This document shows positions 1-7,910 of a DNA stretch of 18,416 nucleotides, piece after piece. A model generated the notes under the pieces. It saw nothing but the letters and a program-made list of their open reading frames with translations, did not search any database and had not been told where the DNA came from. Within the stretch, counting starts at the first letter, position 1; each line of letters opens with the position of its first letter. The position numbers were made by a program, and so were the translations under genes. The stretch spans positions 1 through 18,416 of the forward strand of contig CANQHT010000013.1 in the NCBI GenBank assembly GCA_947623705.1, given 5' to 3'. The DNA comes from an uncultured Bacilli bacterium. Its GTDB lineage: Bacteria > Bacillota_I > Bacilli_A > RF39 > UBA660.

Positions 1-5
1 TATAT

Positions 6-81
6 GTCTCCTTAGCTCAGTTGGTAGAGCAACTGACTCTTAATCAGTGGGTCTAGGGTTCGAATCCCTAAGGGGACACCA
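6..81 (+). tRNA. tRNA-Lys (anticodon CTT), CCA encoded
   Basis: The sequence folds as a complete cloverleaf: acceptor GTCTCCT (6-12) pairs with AGGGGAC (71-77), D stem GCTC/GAGC, anticodon stem ACTGA/TCAGT around loop CTCTTAA (37-43), T stem TAGGG/CCCTA with loop TTCGAAT, discriminator A at 78 and encoded CCA at 79-81. The anticodon CTT at 39-41 reads AAG, so it is a lysine tRNA. AAA codons dominate in the neighbouring genes, so a second lysine tRNA with TTT is expected elsewhere. A terminator hairpin follows directly. Confidence 0.96.
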
Positions 82-95
82 ATTTTTTGCAATCT

Positions 96-118
96 AAGTC
101 CAATTTTGCGGACTTTTT
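96..118 (+). terminator. intrinsic terminator after tRNA-Lys
   Basis: A 6-bp stem AAGTCC (96-101)/GGACTT (110-115) with an 8-nt loop runs into a T tract (114-118). It lies between the tRNA and obg, so it probably ends the tRNA transcript. No clear separate promoter for obg is seen in the 20 nt that remain, so obg may depend partly on read-through. Confidence 0.6.
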
Positions 119-139
119 ATTGTATATGAGGTGATTTTG

Positions 140-1414
140 ATGTTTGTTGATGAAATTACACTTAAAGTTATTGCGGGTCCTGGTGGAGATGGTTGTACAT
201 CTTTTAGAAGAGAAAAATTTGTACCAATGGGTGGACCTGATGGTGGTAATGGTGGTAAAGGTGCCGATATTATCTTTGAAGTTGATCCGGGATTAAAAAC
301 TTTAATTGATTTAAGATATTTAAAGACAGTTAAAGGTAATAAAGGGGTTAATGGTAAGGGGTCTAATAAATATGGCTCTAATGCTGAAGATATTATCATA
401 AAAGTGCCTTTAGGAACAACAATTACTGATTTAGATACTAATTTAGTTTTAGCGGATTTAACTCATGAAGATAGCAAAGTTATTGTTGCGCATGGCGGAA
501 GAGGAGGCAAAGGTAATAAATCTTTTGCTACTCACGATAATCCGGCCCCAAAGTTTAGTGAAAAAGGAGAACCTGGAGAAGTTAGAATCATTAAGTGTGA
601 ATTAAAAATGCTAGCGGATGTTGGTTTAGTTGGTCTTCCTTCCGTTGGTAAAAGTACTTTATTAAGTCAAATTAGTAATAGTAAGCCAAAAATTGCGGCT
701 TATCATTTTACAACTTTAACTCCTAATTTAGGAGTTGTTAAATTGCAAGACCATCGCGAATTCGTCATGGCTGATTTACCCGGTTTAATTGCAGGAGCCA
801 GTGAAGGTGTTGGTTTAGGAGATAAATTTTTAAAACACGCTATGCGCACTAGAATTATCTGTCATATTTTAGATATGGGAGCTAGTGAAGGTAATAATCC
901 TATTGAAGATTATCAAGTTATTAGAAAAGAAATTGAAAAATATAGTGCAAAACTTGCGAGTAAAGAAGAAATAATTGTGGCAAATAAAATGGATTTAGAA
1001 GAAGCTCAAAATAATTTAGAAACCTTTAAAAAAGCTTATCCGGATAAAATAATTTTTCCGATTAGTGCGATGAATAATACGGGAATTGCAGATTTATTGA
1101 AATTTATTGCGGATGAATTAGATAAAATAAGTAATACAGATTTATATAGTGAAAATGAACTCGAAAGTCATCTAGTCTTTACATTCAAAAATGAAAAGCC
1201 TTATACTATCGAAAAAGTTGATGGTATTTGGGTCATTAAGGGCGAAAAAATTGAAAAATTATTTAATATGACAAAGTTTAATGAAGATGAAGCGGTCTTA
1301 AGATTTGCCCGGAAACTTAAAGGTATGGGTGTTGAAGATGAACTCGAAAAACTTGGTGCTAAAAGAGGCGACGAAGTTCAAATCTTAGATTATATTTTTG
1401 AATTTAAAGAGTAA
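140..1414 (+). CDS. obg: Obg GTPase (ribosome assembly / stress GTPase)
   Basis: Essential P-loop GTPase that binds the 50S subunit during late ribosome assembly and links GTP level to growth. Three domains are visible in 424 residues: the glycine-rich Obg fold (about 1-157, with GGDG, FRREKFVP and GGRGGKGN), the G domain (G1 GLPSVGKST from residue 165, G3 DLPG near 211, G4 NKMD at 282-285, G5 SAMN) and a C-terminal OCT domain ending about 424. Length matches Bacillus Obg. The start is ATG at 140, preceded by GGTGAT at 130-135. An in-frame GTG at 131 lies inside that SD and is rejected; family members also begin MFVD. The gene has its own terminator and is probably not part of the ruvA operon. 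Confidence 0.97.
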   Translation: MFVDEITLKVIAGPGGDGCTSFRREKFVPMGGPDGGNGGKGADIIFEVDPGLKTLIDLRYLKTVKGNKGVNGKGSNKYGSNAEDIIIKVPLGTTITDLDTNLVLADLTHEDSKVIVAHGGRGGKGNKSFATHDNPAPKFSEKGEPGEVRIIKCELKMLADVGLVGLPSVGKSTLLSQISNSKPKIAAYHFTTLTPNLGVVKLQDHREFVMADLPGLIAGASEGVGLGDKFLKHAMRTRIICHILDMGASEGNNPIEDYQVIRKEIEKYSAKLASKEEIIVANKMDLEEAQNNLETFKKAYPDKIIFPISAMNNTGIADLLKFIADELDKISNTDLYSENELESHLVFTFKNEKPYTIEKVDGIWVIKGEKIEKLFNMTKFNEDEAVLRFARKLKGMGVEDELEKLGAKRGDEVQILDYIFEFKE

Positions 1415-1448
1415 GTGTCAAATACTAGACAGTCAAATTATAGACATT

Positions 1449-1490
1449 AAAAAGCATTATAAAATCGGAAGATTTAAATAATGTTTTTTT
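1449..1490 (+). terminator. intrinsic terminator after obg
   Basis: A long hairpin: outer arms AAAAAGCATTAT (1449-1460) and ATAATGTTTTTT (1478-1489) pair over 12 positions with one G-T, then after a small internal loop AAATC/GATTT closes a GGAA (GNRA-type) tetraloop at 1467-1470. The 3' arm runs into the T tract. It separates obg from the ruvA promoter. Confidence 0.75.
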
Positions 1491-1508
1491 ATTTTGTTAA
1501 AAAACATT

Positions 1509-1535
1509 TTGTAATCGAAAAATTTATTGTATAAT
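1509..1535 (+). promoter_or_regulatory. promoter for the ruvA operon
   Basis: A perfect -10 TATAAT lies at 1530-1535. The -35 is weak: TTGTAA at 1509-1514 (15-nt spacer), or TTTTGT at 1507-1512 (17-nt spacer). The expected start near 1542 falls at the SD AGGTGAT, giving a leader of only about 10-12 nt. It is the only clear promoter seen for the nine-gene operon. Confidence 0.5.
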
Positions 1536-1552
1536 TTTAATAGGTGATAGTT

Positions 1553-2110
1553 ATGTATAGTTACTTAAATGGTGTTATTGATAATATTAATTCTGATAGC
1601 GTCGATATTGATGTTAATGGCATTGGTTTTCACGTTTTTGTACCTAATCCTTTTAGTTATGAAGAAGGAAAAAATGCTAAAGTTTATTTATATAATCATA
1701 TCAGAGAAGATGAATATTCTTTATATGGTTTTAAAACTAAAGAAGAATTAAATTTATTTATGCGTCTTATTAATGTTAAAGGAATGGGACCAAAAGTAGC
1801 ATCTGGTATTTTTGCCACTGGTTCAATTAAAGGTGTTGTGGATGCCATTAATAAAGAAAATATATTATACTTAACTAAATTCCCAAAAATTGGGGAAAAA
1901 TTAGCGCGCCAAATAATTTTAGACTTAAAAGGTAAAGTATTTGCAGAAGGCAATGAAGAAATTGCAGATGACACAATGGATGAGTTAATAAGTGTTCTAG
2001 AAAATTTAGGTTATAAAAATAGTGAAATTAAAAAAGTTATTCCTTTAATAGATACTTCTTTAGATTTAGAAAGTCAAGTAAAGGATGCGTTAAAACAATT
2101 ATTAAAATAG
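1553..2110 (+). CDS. ruvA: Holliday junction branch migration protein RuvA
   Basis: RuvA binds four-way DNA junctions as a tetramer and loads the RuvB motor rings. The 185-residue protein has the N-terminal OB fold (MYSYLNGVI and following, about 1-64), two helix-hairpin-helix motifs (INVKGMGPKVASGIF and FPKIGEKLARQIILDLKGK) and a C-terminal domain (about 137-185) that contacts RuvB. The start is ATG at 1553, with GGTGAT (1543-1548) and a 4-nt spacer. An in-frame GTG at 1544 is part of the SD. The length is normal for the family (about 190-205). It is the first gene of the operon, 16 nt before ruvB. Confidence 0.95.
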   Translation: MYSYLNGVIDNINSDSVDIDVNGIGFHVFVPNPFSYEEGKNAKVYLYNHIREDEYSLYGFKTKEELNLFMRLINVKGMGPKVASGIFATGSIKGVVDAINKENILYLTKFPKIGEKLARQIILDLKGKVFAEGNEEIADDTMDELISVLENLGYKNSEIKKVIPLIDTSLDLESQVKDALKQLLK

Positions 2111-2126
2111 TAGAGGAGGGTTTTAA

Positions 2127-3140
2127 ATGGATAGAATTTTAAGTACCGAAGAATTAAAAGAAGATATATTTGAAGAAAATATTCGGCCCGATAATTTAGA
2201 TGAATATGTGGGACAAAATGAAATTAAAGAAAATTTACGGGTTTTTATTAAAGCAGCTAAAATGCGTAATGAACCATTAGATCATGTGCTTTTGTATGGT
2301 CCTCCGGGACTCGGTAAAACCACTCTTGCCCATATTATTGCCAATGAACTTGGTTCAACTTTAAGAACGGCAAGTGGTCCATCGATTGAAAAATCCGGTG
2401 ATTTAGCCGCTATTCTATCTAATTTAGAGCCTGGTGATGTCTTATTTATTGATGAAATACACCGGATGCCTTCTTATATCGAAGAAATTTTATATCCGGC
2501 CATGGAAGATTTTGAAATTGATTTAGTTATCGGGGGTGGCGAAGGCAAAAGTAAGAGTATCAAAATAAATTTACCGCCTTTTACTTTAGTTGGTGCTACA
2601 ACTCGGGCTGGTGATTTATCTAGTCCCTTAAGAGACCGTTTTGGAATTGTGGCAAAACTCGAATATTATACTTTTGATGAATTAAAAGATATTGTTATGC
2701 GAAGTGGCCGAGTATTTTCAATTAATGTCAATGAAGATGCGGCAATGGAACTCGCCAAAAGAAGTCGAAAAACCCCAAGAGTAGCCAATCGCTTATTTAG
2801 AAGAGTCCGTGATTTTGCTTTAGTTGAAGGAACCGGTGTAATTGATATGGATATTACTAAGAAAGCCTTAGCGAGATTACATGTAGATGATTCCGGGTTA
2901 GATAGTATCGATAGAGAATATTTAACGAGTTTAATTGAAAAATTTAATGGGGGTCCTGTAGGGGTCGAAACGATTGCCACATCGATTGGCGAAGAAGTTA
3001 CAACGGTAGAAGATGTTGTAGAGCCATATTTATTACAAGAAGGATTTATTAAAAGAACTAATCGGGGAAGAGTGGCAACGGAAAAAGCCTATGAAGCTTT
3101 AGGTTATTCCTATAATGTTGGCTTATTTAAGGAGAATTAA
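2127..3140 (+). CDS. ruvB: Holliday junction branch migration ATPase RuvB
   Basis: Hexameric AAA+ motor that pumps DNA through the RuvA-bound junction. Visible motifs: Walker A GPPGLGKT (58-65), Walker B/DEIH (from 109), sensor-1 region LVGATTRAG, the arginine-finger region LRDRFG (about 168-173) and a C-terminal winged helix ending in TNRGRVATEKAYEALGY. At 337 residues it is a standard length. The SD GAGGAGGG (2113-2120) is the strongest in the operon. Its last codons carry the AAGGAG used by folD, whose start lies 1 nt after the ruvB stop. Confidence 0.97.
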   Translation: MDRILSTEELKEDIFEENIRPDNLDEYVGQNEIKENLRVFIKAAKMRNEPLDHVLLYGPPGLGKTTLAHIIANELGSTLRTASGPSIEKSGDLAAILSNLEPGDVLFIDEIHRMPSYIEEILYPAMEDFEIDLVIGGGEGKSKSIKINLPPFTLVGATTRAGDLSSPLRDRFGIVAKLEYYTFDELKDIVMRSGRVFSINVNEDAAMELAKRSRKTPRVANRLFRRVRDFALVEGTGVIDMDITKKALARLHVDDSGLDSIDREYLTSLIEKFNGGPVGVETIATSIGEEVTTVEDVVEPYLLQEGFIKRTNRGRVATEKAYEALGYSYNVGLFKEN

Positions 3141-3141
3141 A

Positions 3142-3972
3142 ATGACTATTTTAGATGGAAAAAAATATAGTGAAGAATTAATTCAAGAATATAAAGAAAA
3201 ATTAGCAAAATACCCTGAAGAAATTGGCTTTGCTATCATTTGGGTTGGTAATAATAGTGCGAGTGAAATTTATGTGAATAGTAAATTAAAAAAATGTAAG
3301 GAAGTAGGCATTACCCCTTATTTATATCATTTAGATGAAAATACTGAAGAAAAAGAAGTTTTAGATTTAATTGCTAAGTTAAATAAGGATCCTAAAATAA
3401 AAGGCATATTACTTCAAAGTCCAACGCCAAGTCAAATTGATATTTTAAAATGTTTTAATGCTATATCAGAAGAAAAAGATGTCGATGGTTTTGCTAAGGG
3501 TTCTTTAGGTAATTTAGTGCAAAATATTCCCTATCATGTTTCATGTACGCCAAGAGGAATTATTAAATTATTAAAACATTATAATATTGATTTAGTTGGT
3601 AAAAATGTCTGTATCATTAATAGTACAATTATTGTTGGTAAACCTTTATTTCATTTATTTATAAGTGAAGGAGCAACTGTTACGATGTGTCATTCCAAAA
3701 CTAAAAATTTAGATTTTCATACGAAAAATGCTGACATTGTCGTAAGTGCAGTAGGAAAACCGGGCTTTATTACAGGTGAAATGATTAAAGAAGATGCCAT
3801 CGTTATAGATGTTGGAATATCCAGGGTAGATGGTAAAGTAGTTGGGGATGTCGATAAAGAATCAGTTTATGAAAAAGCTGGCTATGTGGCACCAGTACCT
3901 GGGGGAGTTGGCCCAATGACAATTGCAATGATTTTTGAAAATATATTAGATACTTTGGAAAAGGAGAGGTAA
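3142..3972 (+). CDS. folD: bifunctional methylene-THF dehydrogenase / methenyl-THF cyclohydrolase FolD
   Basis: Interconverts 5,10-methylene-, methenyl- and 10-formyl-tetrahydrofolate in the cytoplasm. The 276 residues show the catalytic Tyr/Lys pair (Y44, K48 in IYVNSKLKKC), LLQSPTP (family LxxQLPLP), KDVDGF (D113/D115) and the C-terminal PGGVGPMTIAM. The nucleotide-binding stretch reads CIINSTIIVGKP where most relatives have a GRSxIVGxP-like motif, so Gly-Arg is replaced by Asn-Ser; CHSKT downstream is kept. The start is ATG 3142 with AAGGAG at 3129-3134. An upstream in-frame TTG at 3115 is rejected. It feeds methylene-THF to thyA two genes downstream. Confidence 0.94.
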   Translation: MTILDGKKYSEELIQEYKEKLAKYPEEIGFAIIWVGNNSASEIYVNSKLKKCKEVGITPYLYHLDENTEEKEVLDLIAKLNKDPKIKGILLQSPTPSQIDILKCFNAISEEKDVDGFAKGSLGNLVQNIPYHVSCTPRGIIKLLKHYNIDLVGKNVCIINSTIIVGKPLFHLFISEGATVTMCHSKTKNLDFHTKNADIVVSAVGKPGFITGEMIKEDAIVIDVGISRVDGKVVGDVDKESVYEKAGYVAPVPGGVGPMTIAMIFENILDTLEKER

Positions 3973-3974
3973 TA

Positions 3975-5198
3975 ATGGAGAAGTATTTAGAAGATGCCTT
4001 AAAAGCAGAAAGAAAAAGACAAGAAGAAAATATTGAATTAATTGCATCAGAGAATTATGTTTCAAAAGATGTTTTAAAGATTCAAGGTAGTATTTTAACG
4101 AATAAATATGCCGAAGGTTATTCTGGTAAAAGATATTATGGTGGTTGTGAATACATCGATATGTTTGAAACGAGAGCTATTGAGCATTTAAAAGAATTAT
4201 TTGGCTGTAAATATGCGAATGTGCAACCCCATAGTGGTTCTAGTGCTAATATGGCAGTTTATCGGGCTTTACTTAATCACGGCGATAAAGTTATGGGTAT
4301 GAATTTAAGTAATGGTGGTCATTTAACACATGGTCATAAATTAAACTTTAGTGGTATTGATTATGAAATTGTTAGTTATGATTTAGACCCAAAAACCGAA
4401 ATGCTAGATTATGATGCTTTAAGAGAGTTAGCTTTAAAAGAAAAACCCAAAATGATTATTGCGGGCGCTTCTGCTTATTCAAGAATAATAGATTTTAAAA
4501 AGATCAGAGAAATATGTGATGAAGTTGGAGCTTATATGTTTGTCGATATGGCCCATATTGCCGGTTTAGTAGCGACTGGTTTTCATCCATCACCTGTTCC
4601 TTATGCCGATGTTGTAACCTCAACTACGCATAAAACTTTAAGAGGCCCAAGAGGAGGCATAATTCTTACTAATAATGAAGAAATAGCAAAAAAGATTAAT
4701 AAAGTTGTTTTTCCGGGAATCCAAGGTGGTCCTTTAATGCATGTTATTGGAGCCAAAGCCCAAAGTTTTTATGAAGCATTGCAACCAGAATTTAAAACTT
4801 ATATTGGGAATGTAGTCAAAAATATTAAAGCGATGAGTGATGAATTTATTAAAATGGGTTATCATGTTATAAGTGGGGGAACTGATAATCATTTAATCCT
4901 TTTAGATGTTAAAAGTAGTGCCGGTGTAACTGGTAAAGAAGCCGAAACTTTACTTGATAAAATTCATATTACCGTGAATAAAAATACTATTCCAAATGAA
5001 ACCGAATCTGCGATGGTTACAAGTGGTATTCGGATTGGTTCCCCAGCCATGACAACAAGAGGCTTTAATGAAGATGAATTTAGAGAAGTTGCTCATATTA
5101 TTGATAAGGCTTTAAAAAATAAAAATGATGAAAAAGTATTAGATGAATTAAGTAAGGAAGTTCTATGTCTTACCAAAAAGCATCCTTTAGATTATTAG
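3975..5198 (+). CDS. glyA: serine hydroxymethyltransferase (PLP enzyme)
   Basis: Converts serine plus THF to glycine plus 5,10-methylene-THF, the main source of one-carbon units. The 407-residue protein shows ELIASENYVS near the N terminus, GYSGKRYYGG, ANVQPHSGSSAN, VDMAHIAGL, and TSTTHKTLRGPRGG with the PLP-binding lysine at K220, then GIRIGSPAMTTRG near the C terminus. Length and motifs are complete. The SD GGAGAGG lies over the folD stop; the gap to folD is 2 nt. Its product, methylene-THF, is the thyA co-substrate, so gene order follows the pathway. Confidence 0.97.
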   Translation: MEKYLEDALKAERKRQEENIELIASENYVSKDVLKIQGSILTNKYAEGYSGKRYYGGCEYIDMFETRAIEHLKELFGCKYANVQPHSGSSANMAVYRALLNHGDKVMGMNLSNGGHLTHGHKLNFSGIDYEIVSYDLDPKTEMLDYDALRELALKEKPKMIIAGASAYSRIIDFKKIREICDEVGAYMFVDMAHIAGLVATGFHPSPVPYADVVTSTTHKTLRGPRGGIILTNNEEIAKKINKVVFPGIQGGPLMHVIGAKAQSFYEALQPEFKTYIGNVVKNIKAMSDEFIKMGYHVISGGTDNHLILLDVKSSAGVTGKEAETLLDKIHITVNKNTIPNETESAMVTSGIRIGSPAMTTRGFNEDEFREVAHIIDKALKNKNDEKVLDELSKEVLCLTKKHPLDY

Positions 5199-5208
5199 GA
5201 GTCCAAAT

Positions 5209-6060
5209 ATGTCGAAGTGGGATCAAAAATATATTGAATTATGTGAAGAAATTTTAGAAAAAGGAACAAAAGTTACTAATAGAACGGGTATCGATACTAT
5301 TAAATTACCTTTTAAATCCTTTGAATTTGATTTAGAAGAAGAATTTCCAATTTTAACAACGAAATTTGTGGCTTTTAAATCTGCCGTTTTAGAAATATTA
5401 TGGTTTTATCAAGCCAAAAGCAATGATGTGAGATGGTTACAAGAACGAGGTGTTAAAATTTGGAATGAATGGGAAATAGATGAAGATGGTCATTATCAAG
5501 ATCGCGTATTTCCAAAAGAATATGCCCATACAATTGGGACGGCTTATGGCTATATCGTGAATAAATTCAATTTATCGGATAATTTAATTAAACAGTTGAA
5601 AGAAAATCCAAATGATCGAAGAATGGTTATGAGTTTATGGCAAAATGATTATTTAAAAACCGCCGTTTTACCTTCTTGTGTTTGGAATACCATGTGGGAT
5701 GTTACGGATGGAAAACTTAATTGTATTGTTACCTGTCGAAGTAATGATGTTGGTCTAGGAATGCCTTTTAATGTTACTCAATATGCCGTTTTAGTCCATT
5801 TGTTTGCCCAAGTTACCGGATTAAAGGTCGGCAAATTATATTATAATGCCAAAGATGTCCATATCTATGTGAATCAAATTGATGGCATTAAAGAACAAAT
5901 TAGAAGATACCATGAGATGGGCGATTTTAAAGCCCCTGAATTGTGGATTAATCCTGAAATAAAAGATTTCTTTAAATTTGATAATTCGAAAGAATTAAAA
6001 GATATTAAATTAATTAATTATGAACATCTAGGTAAAATAAAGATGGATGTGGCTGTATGA
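5209..6060 (+). CDS. thyA: thymidylate synthase ThyA
   Basis: Folate-dependent methylation of dUMP to dTMP, with methylene-THF as donor and dihydrofolate as by-product. In 283 residues: N-terminal ILEKGTKVTNRTGIDT, DRRMVMSLW, the nucleophile C157 in LPSCVWNTMW, CRSNDVGLGMPFNVTQYA for dUMP binding, and YYNAKDVHIYVNQID. The residues after the catalytic Cys (VWNTMW) differ from the LPPCH...Q form of E. coli ThyA, a variation I believe is seen in other ThyA branches. SD TAGGAG at 5196-5201. The TGA stop overlaps the folA ATG (ATGA), suggesting translational coupling with the enzyme that recycles its by-product. Confidence 0.96.
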   Translation: MSKWDQKYIELCEEILEKGTKVTNRTGIDTIKLPFKSFEFDLEEEFPILTTKFVAFKSAVLEILWFYQAKSNDVRWLQERGVKIWNEWEIDEDGHYQDRVFPKEYAHTIGTAYGYIVNKFNLSDNLIKQLKENPNDRRMVMSLWQNDYLKTAVLPSCVWNTMWDVTDGKLNCIVTCRSNDVGLGMPFNVTQYAVLVHLFAQVTGLKVGKLYYNAKDVHIYVNQIDGIKEQIRRYHEMGDFKAPELWINPEIKDFFKFDNSKELKDIKLINYEHLGKIKMDVAV

Positions 6061-6542
6061 TTTCTTTAATTGCTGCAATTGGAAAAAATAATGAATTAGG
6101 TAAAGATAATGCGTTAATTTGGCATTTAAAAAAGGATTCAGCTTATTTTAAAGAGACTACTTTAAATCATCGAGTAGTTATGGGCTTAAATACTTATCTT
6201 TCAATTGGTTCACCTCTTCCAAAGCGCACTAATATTGTTCTTACAACGCATAAAGAATTAATTAATGATGAAAATATTATTATTTATGATTCTTTAGATA
6301 AACTTAAGAAGGATTTATTAAATACTCGGGAAGAAATATTTATAATTGGTGGGGCTTCTTTATATCAAGCCTTTTATTCCATCGCTGATAAAATGTATTT
6401 AACGGAAATAGAAGATAGTCAGGATGCCGATGTTTATTTTCCCAAAATAGATCAAAATGATTGGAATAAAAAGATAATTGAAGAATTAGAAGAAAATGGC
6501 ATTAAGTATGCTTTTACCATATATGAAAGGAAATTAAAATGA
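6057..6542 (+). CDS. folA: dihydrofolate reductase (FolA/DfrA)
   Basis: Reduces the dihydrofolate made by ThyA back to THF, with NADPH; target of trimethoprim. 161 residues. The N-terminal part aligns with E. coli DHFR without gaps through residue 66: W22, catalytic acid D27, F31, T46, I50 and the folate-binding R57 (PLPKR) are all in place. The NADPH-contacting E. coli R44 is Leu here, H45 is Asn, R52 is Ser, and R98 of GGGR appears as Ser in IGGASLYQ. This may change cofactor affinity. It overlaps thyA by 4 nt at its start and pyrH by 4 nt at its end. Confidence 0.94.
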   Translation: MISLIAAIGKNNELGKDNALIWHLKKDSAYFKETTLNHRVVMGLNTYLSIGSPLPKRTNIVLTTHKELINDENIIIYDSLDKLKKDLLNTREEIFIIGGASLYQAFYSIADKMYLTEIEDSQDADVYFPKIDQNDWNKKIIEELEENGIKYAFTIYERKLK

Positions 6543-7225
6543 GTCGAATTGTTTTAAAAATTAGTGGGGAAGCTTTAAAAGACACCGAAACAGTATCTGA
6601 TAACAAGTTACAAATGATTTATGAAACAATTAATATTTTAAAGAGTGATAATCATCATATTGCTATCGTTATTGGAGGAGGTAATCTTTTTAGAGGTAGA
6701 GAACACCAAGAGATGAATCCGGTAACTGCTGATACAATTGGGATGTTAGCATCCGTTATGAATGCCTTATATTTACATAATTATTTAGAGAAAAATAATA
6801 TTCCCAGTGTTGTTGTAACGCCATTTAATTTTTCTAATTTAATTCCAAATTATACCGATGAAGAAATTTTGGATTTAAGTAATGACCATATTATAATTTT
6901 TGGTGGTGGTATTGGTAAAAGTGGTTATTCAACCGATTCTGGAGTCATCCTTGCTAGTGATAAAATAAAAGCCGATTTAATTATTAAAATGACTAATGTT
7001 GATGGAGTTTATGATAGTGATCCAAGAAAAAATCCTGATGCTCATAAATATACTACATTAACTTATGATGAAGTTATTAATAATAATTTACAAGTAATGG
7101 ATTTAAATGCGGTCCTAGATTGTCAAGAAAAGCAAAGGAAAATTATTGTGATGAATTTCCAAGAATATCCTAAAATACTGGATATATTAAAGGACGAAAG
7201 TATTGGCACTATTATTAAGGAGTGA
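6539..7225 (+). CDS. pyrH: UMP kinase-like amino acid kinase family protein (PyrH)
   Basis: Bacterial UMP kinases phosphorylate UMP to UDP and belong to the amino acid kinase fold. Seen: N-terminal RIVLKISGEAL, VIGGGNLFRG, DTIGMLASVMNA, TNVDGVYDSDPRKNPDA and LQVMDLNAV. The UMP-binding loop, GTGNPFFTTD in most PyrH, reads GGIGKSGYSTD here, a clear divergence. 228 residues against about 240 usual. The usual pyrH neighbours tsf and frr are absent; instead it sits between folA (4-nt overlap) and tmk. It may be the sole UMP kinase moved into this operon or a diverged paralogue with a changed substrate; I cannot tell from the window. Confidence 0.85.
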   Translation: MSRIVLKISGEALKDTETVSDNKLQMIYETINILKSDNHHIAIVIGGGNLFRGREHQEMNPVTADTIGMLASVMNALYLHNYLEKNNIPSVVVTPFNFSNLIPNYTDEEILDLSNDHIIIFGGGIGKSGYSTDSGVILASDKIKADLIIKMTNVDGVYDSDPRKNPDAHKYTTLTYDEVINNNLQVMDLNAVLDCQEKQRKIIVMNFQEYPKILDILKDESIGTIIKE

Positions 7226-7228
7226 AAG

Positions 7229-7909
7229 ATGAAAAAATTAATTGTTATTGAAGGTACTGATTGTTCTGGGAAAAATACCCAAAGTAAAATGTTAAAAGAA
7301 AGATTAGAGAAAGACGGGAAGAATGTTGTTATTGTTTCTTTTCCGGTATATGATAGTCCTACAGGTAAGATTGTCGGTGGTCCTTATTTAGGTAAACCAA
7401 GTATATCTGAATGTTGGTTTAAGGAAGGTGCTAATAATGTACCTCCTAAAGTAGCTTCTTTATATTATGCGGCCGATCGTTTATATAATTTAGATATGAT
7501 TAATAATTATTTAGAAAAAGATTATATTGTTATCTTAGATCGTTATACAACTTCTAATATGGCCCATCAAGCCGGGAAAATTAAAGATAAAGAAGAAAGA
7601 ACTAAAATGTTTAAATGGATTGAAGCCTTAGAATATGATTTACTTGGGTTACCAAGACCAGATATTAAAATATTTTTACATATGCCTTATGAATATACTA
7701 AACGTTTGCAAAATAATCGGACGGAACTTGATGAACACGAAAAGTCAATGGCCAATTTAATTAATGCCGAGAATGCGTATTTAGAAATGACGGAATTATA
7801 TAATTTTACAAAAATTGAATGTGTAAAAGATGGTAATTTAAAAGATATTGCAACTATTTCCGAGGAAGTATATGAGATAGTAAAAAGCGAATTAGAAAGT
7901 GTTAAATAA
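7229..7909 (+). CDS. tmk: thymidylate kinase-like deoxynucleotide kinase
   Basis: P-loop kinase expected to convert dTMP to dTDP, the step after ThyA. 226 residues: P-loop GTDCSGKNTQ near residue 9, SLYYAADRLYN (dTMP-binding DR region), DRYTTSNMAHQAGKI (family DRYxxSxxAYQ) and a helical C-terminal half. The P-loop has Asn where the Walker A Ser/Thr normally stands, with Thr one position later. I recall a Tmk branch in clostridia and other bacteria with GKxTQ of this kind and the same GGPYLGKP segment, so it is probably a natural subfamily. SD AAGGAG lies in the end of pyrH, 3-nt gap. Confidence 0.88.
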   Translation: MKKLIVIEGTDCSGKNTQSKMLKERLEKDGKNVVIVSFPVYDSPTGKIVGGPYLGKPSISECWFKEGANNVPPKVASLYYAADRLYNLDMINNYLEKDYIVILDRYTTSNMAHQAGKIKDKEERTKMFKWIEALEYDLLGLPRPDIKIFLHMPYEYTKRLQNNRTELDEHEKSMANLINAENAYLEMTELYNFTKIECVKDGNLKDIATISEEVYEIVKSELESVK

Positions 7910-7910
7910 A

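Noticed and set aside
131..139. GTG start for obg nine bases upstream of the ATG
   Set aside because: The GTG lies inside the SD GGTGAT, and Obg proteins begin MFVD, which matches ATG 140. The same reasoning applies to GTG 1544 (ruvA) and GTG 16831 (rarA).
94..399. Proline-rich frame antisense to obg
   Set aside because: It is a mirror of the glycine-rich N-terminal domain of obg (Gly codons read as Pro) and has no SD or promoter.
6058..7225. Mycoplasma-type genetic code (TGA as Trp)
   Set aside because: TGA ends thyA, folA, pyrH and the DUF421 gene exactly at family-expected lengths, and Trp is encoded by TGG throughout.
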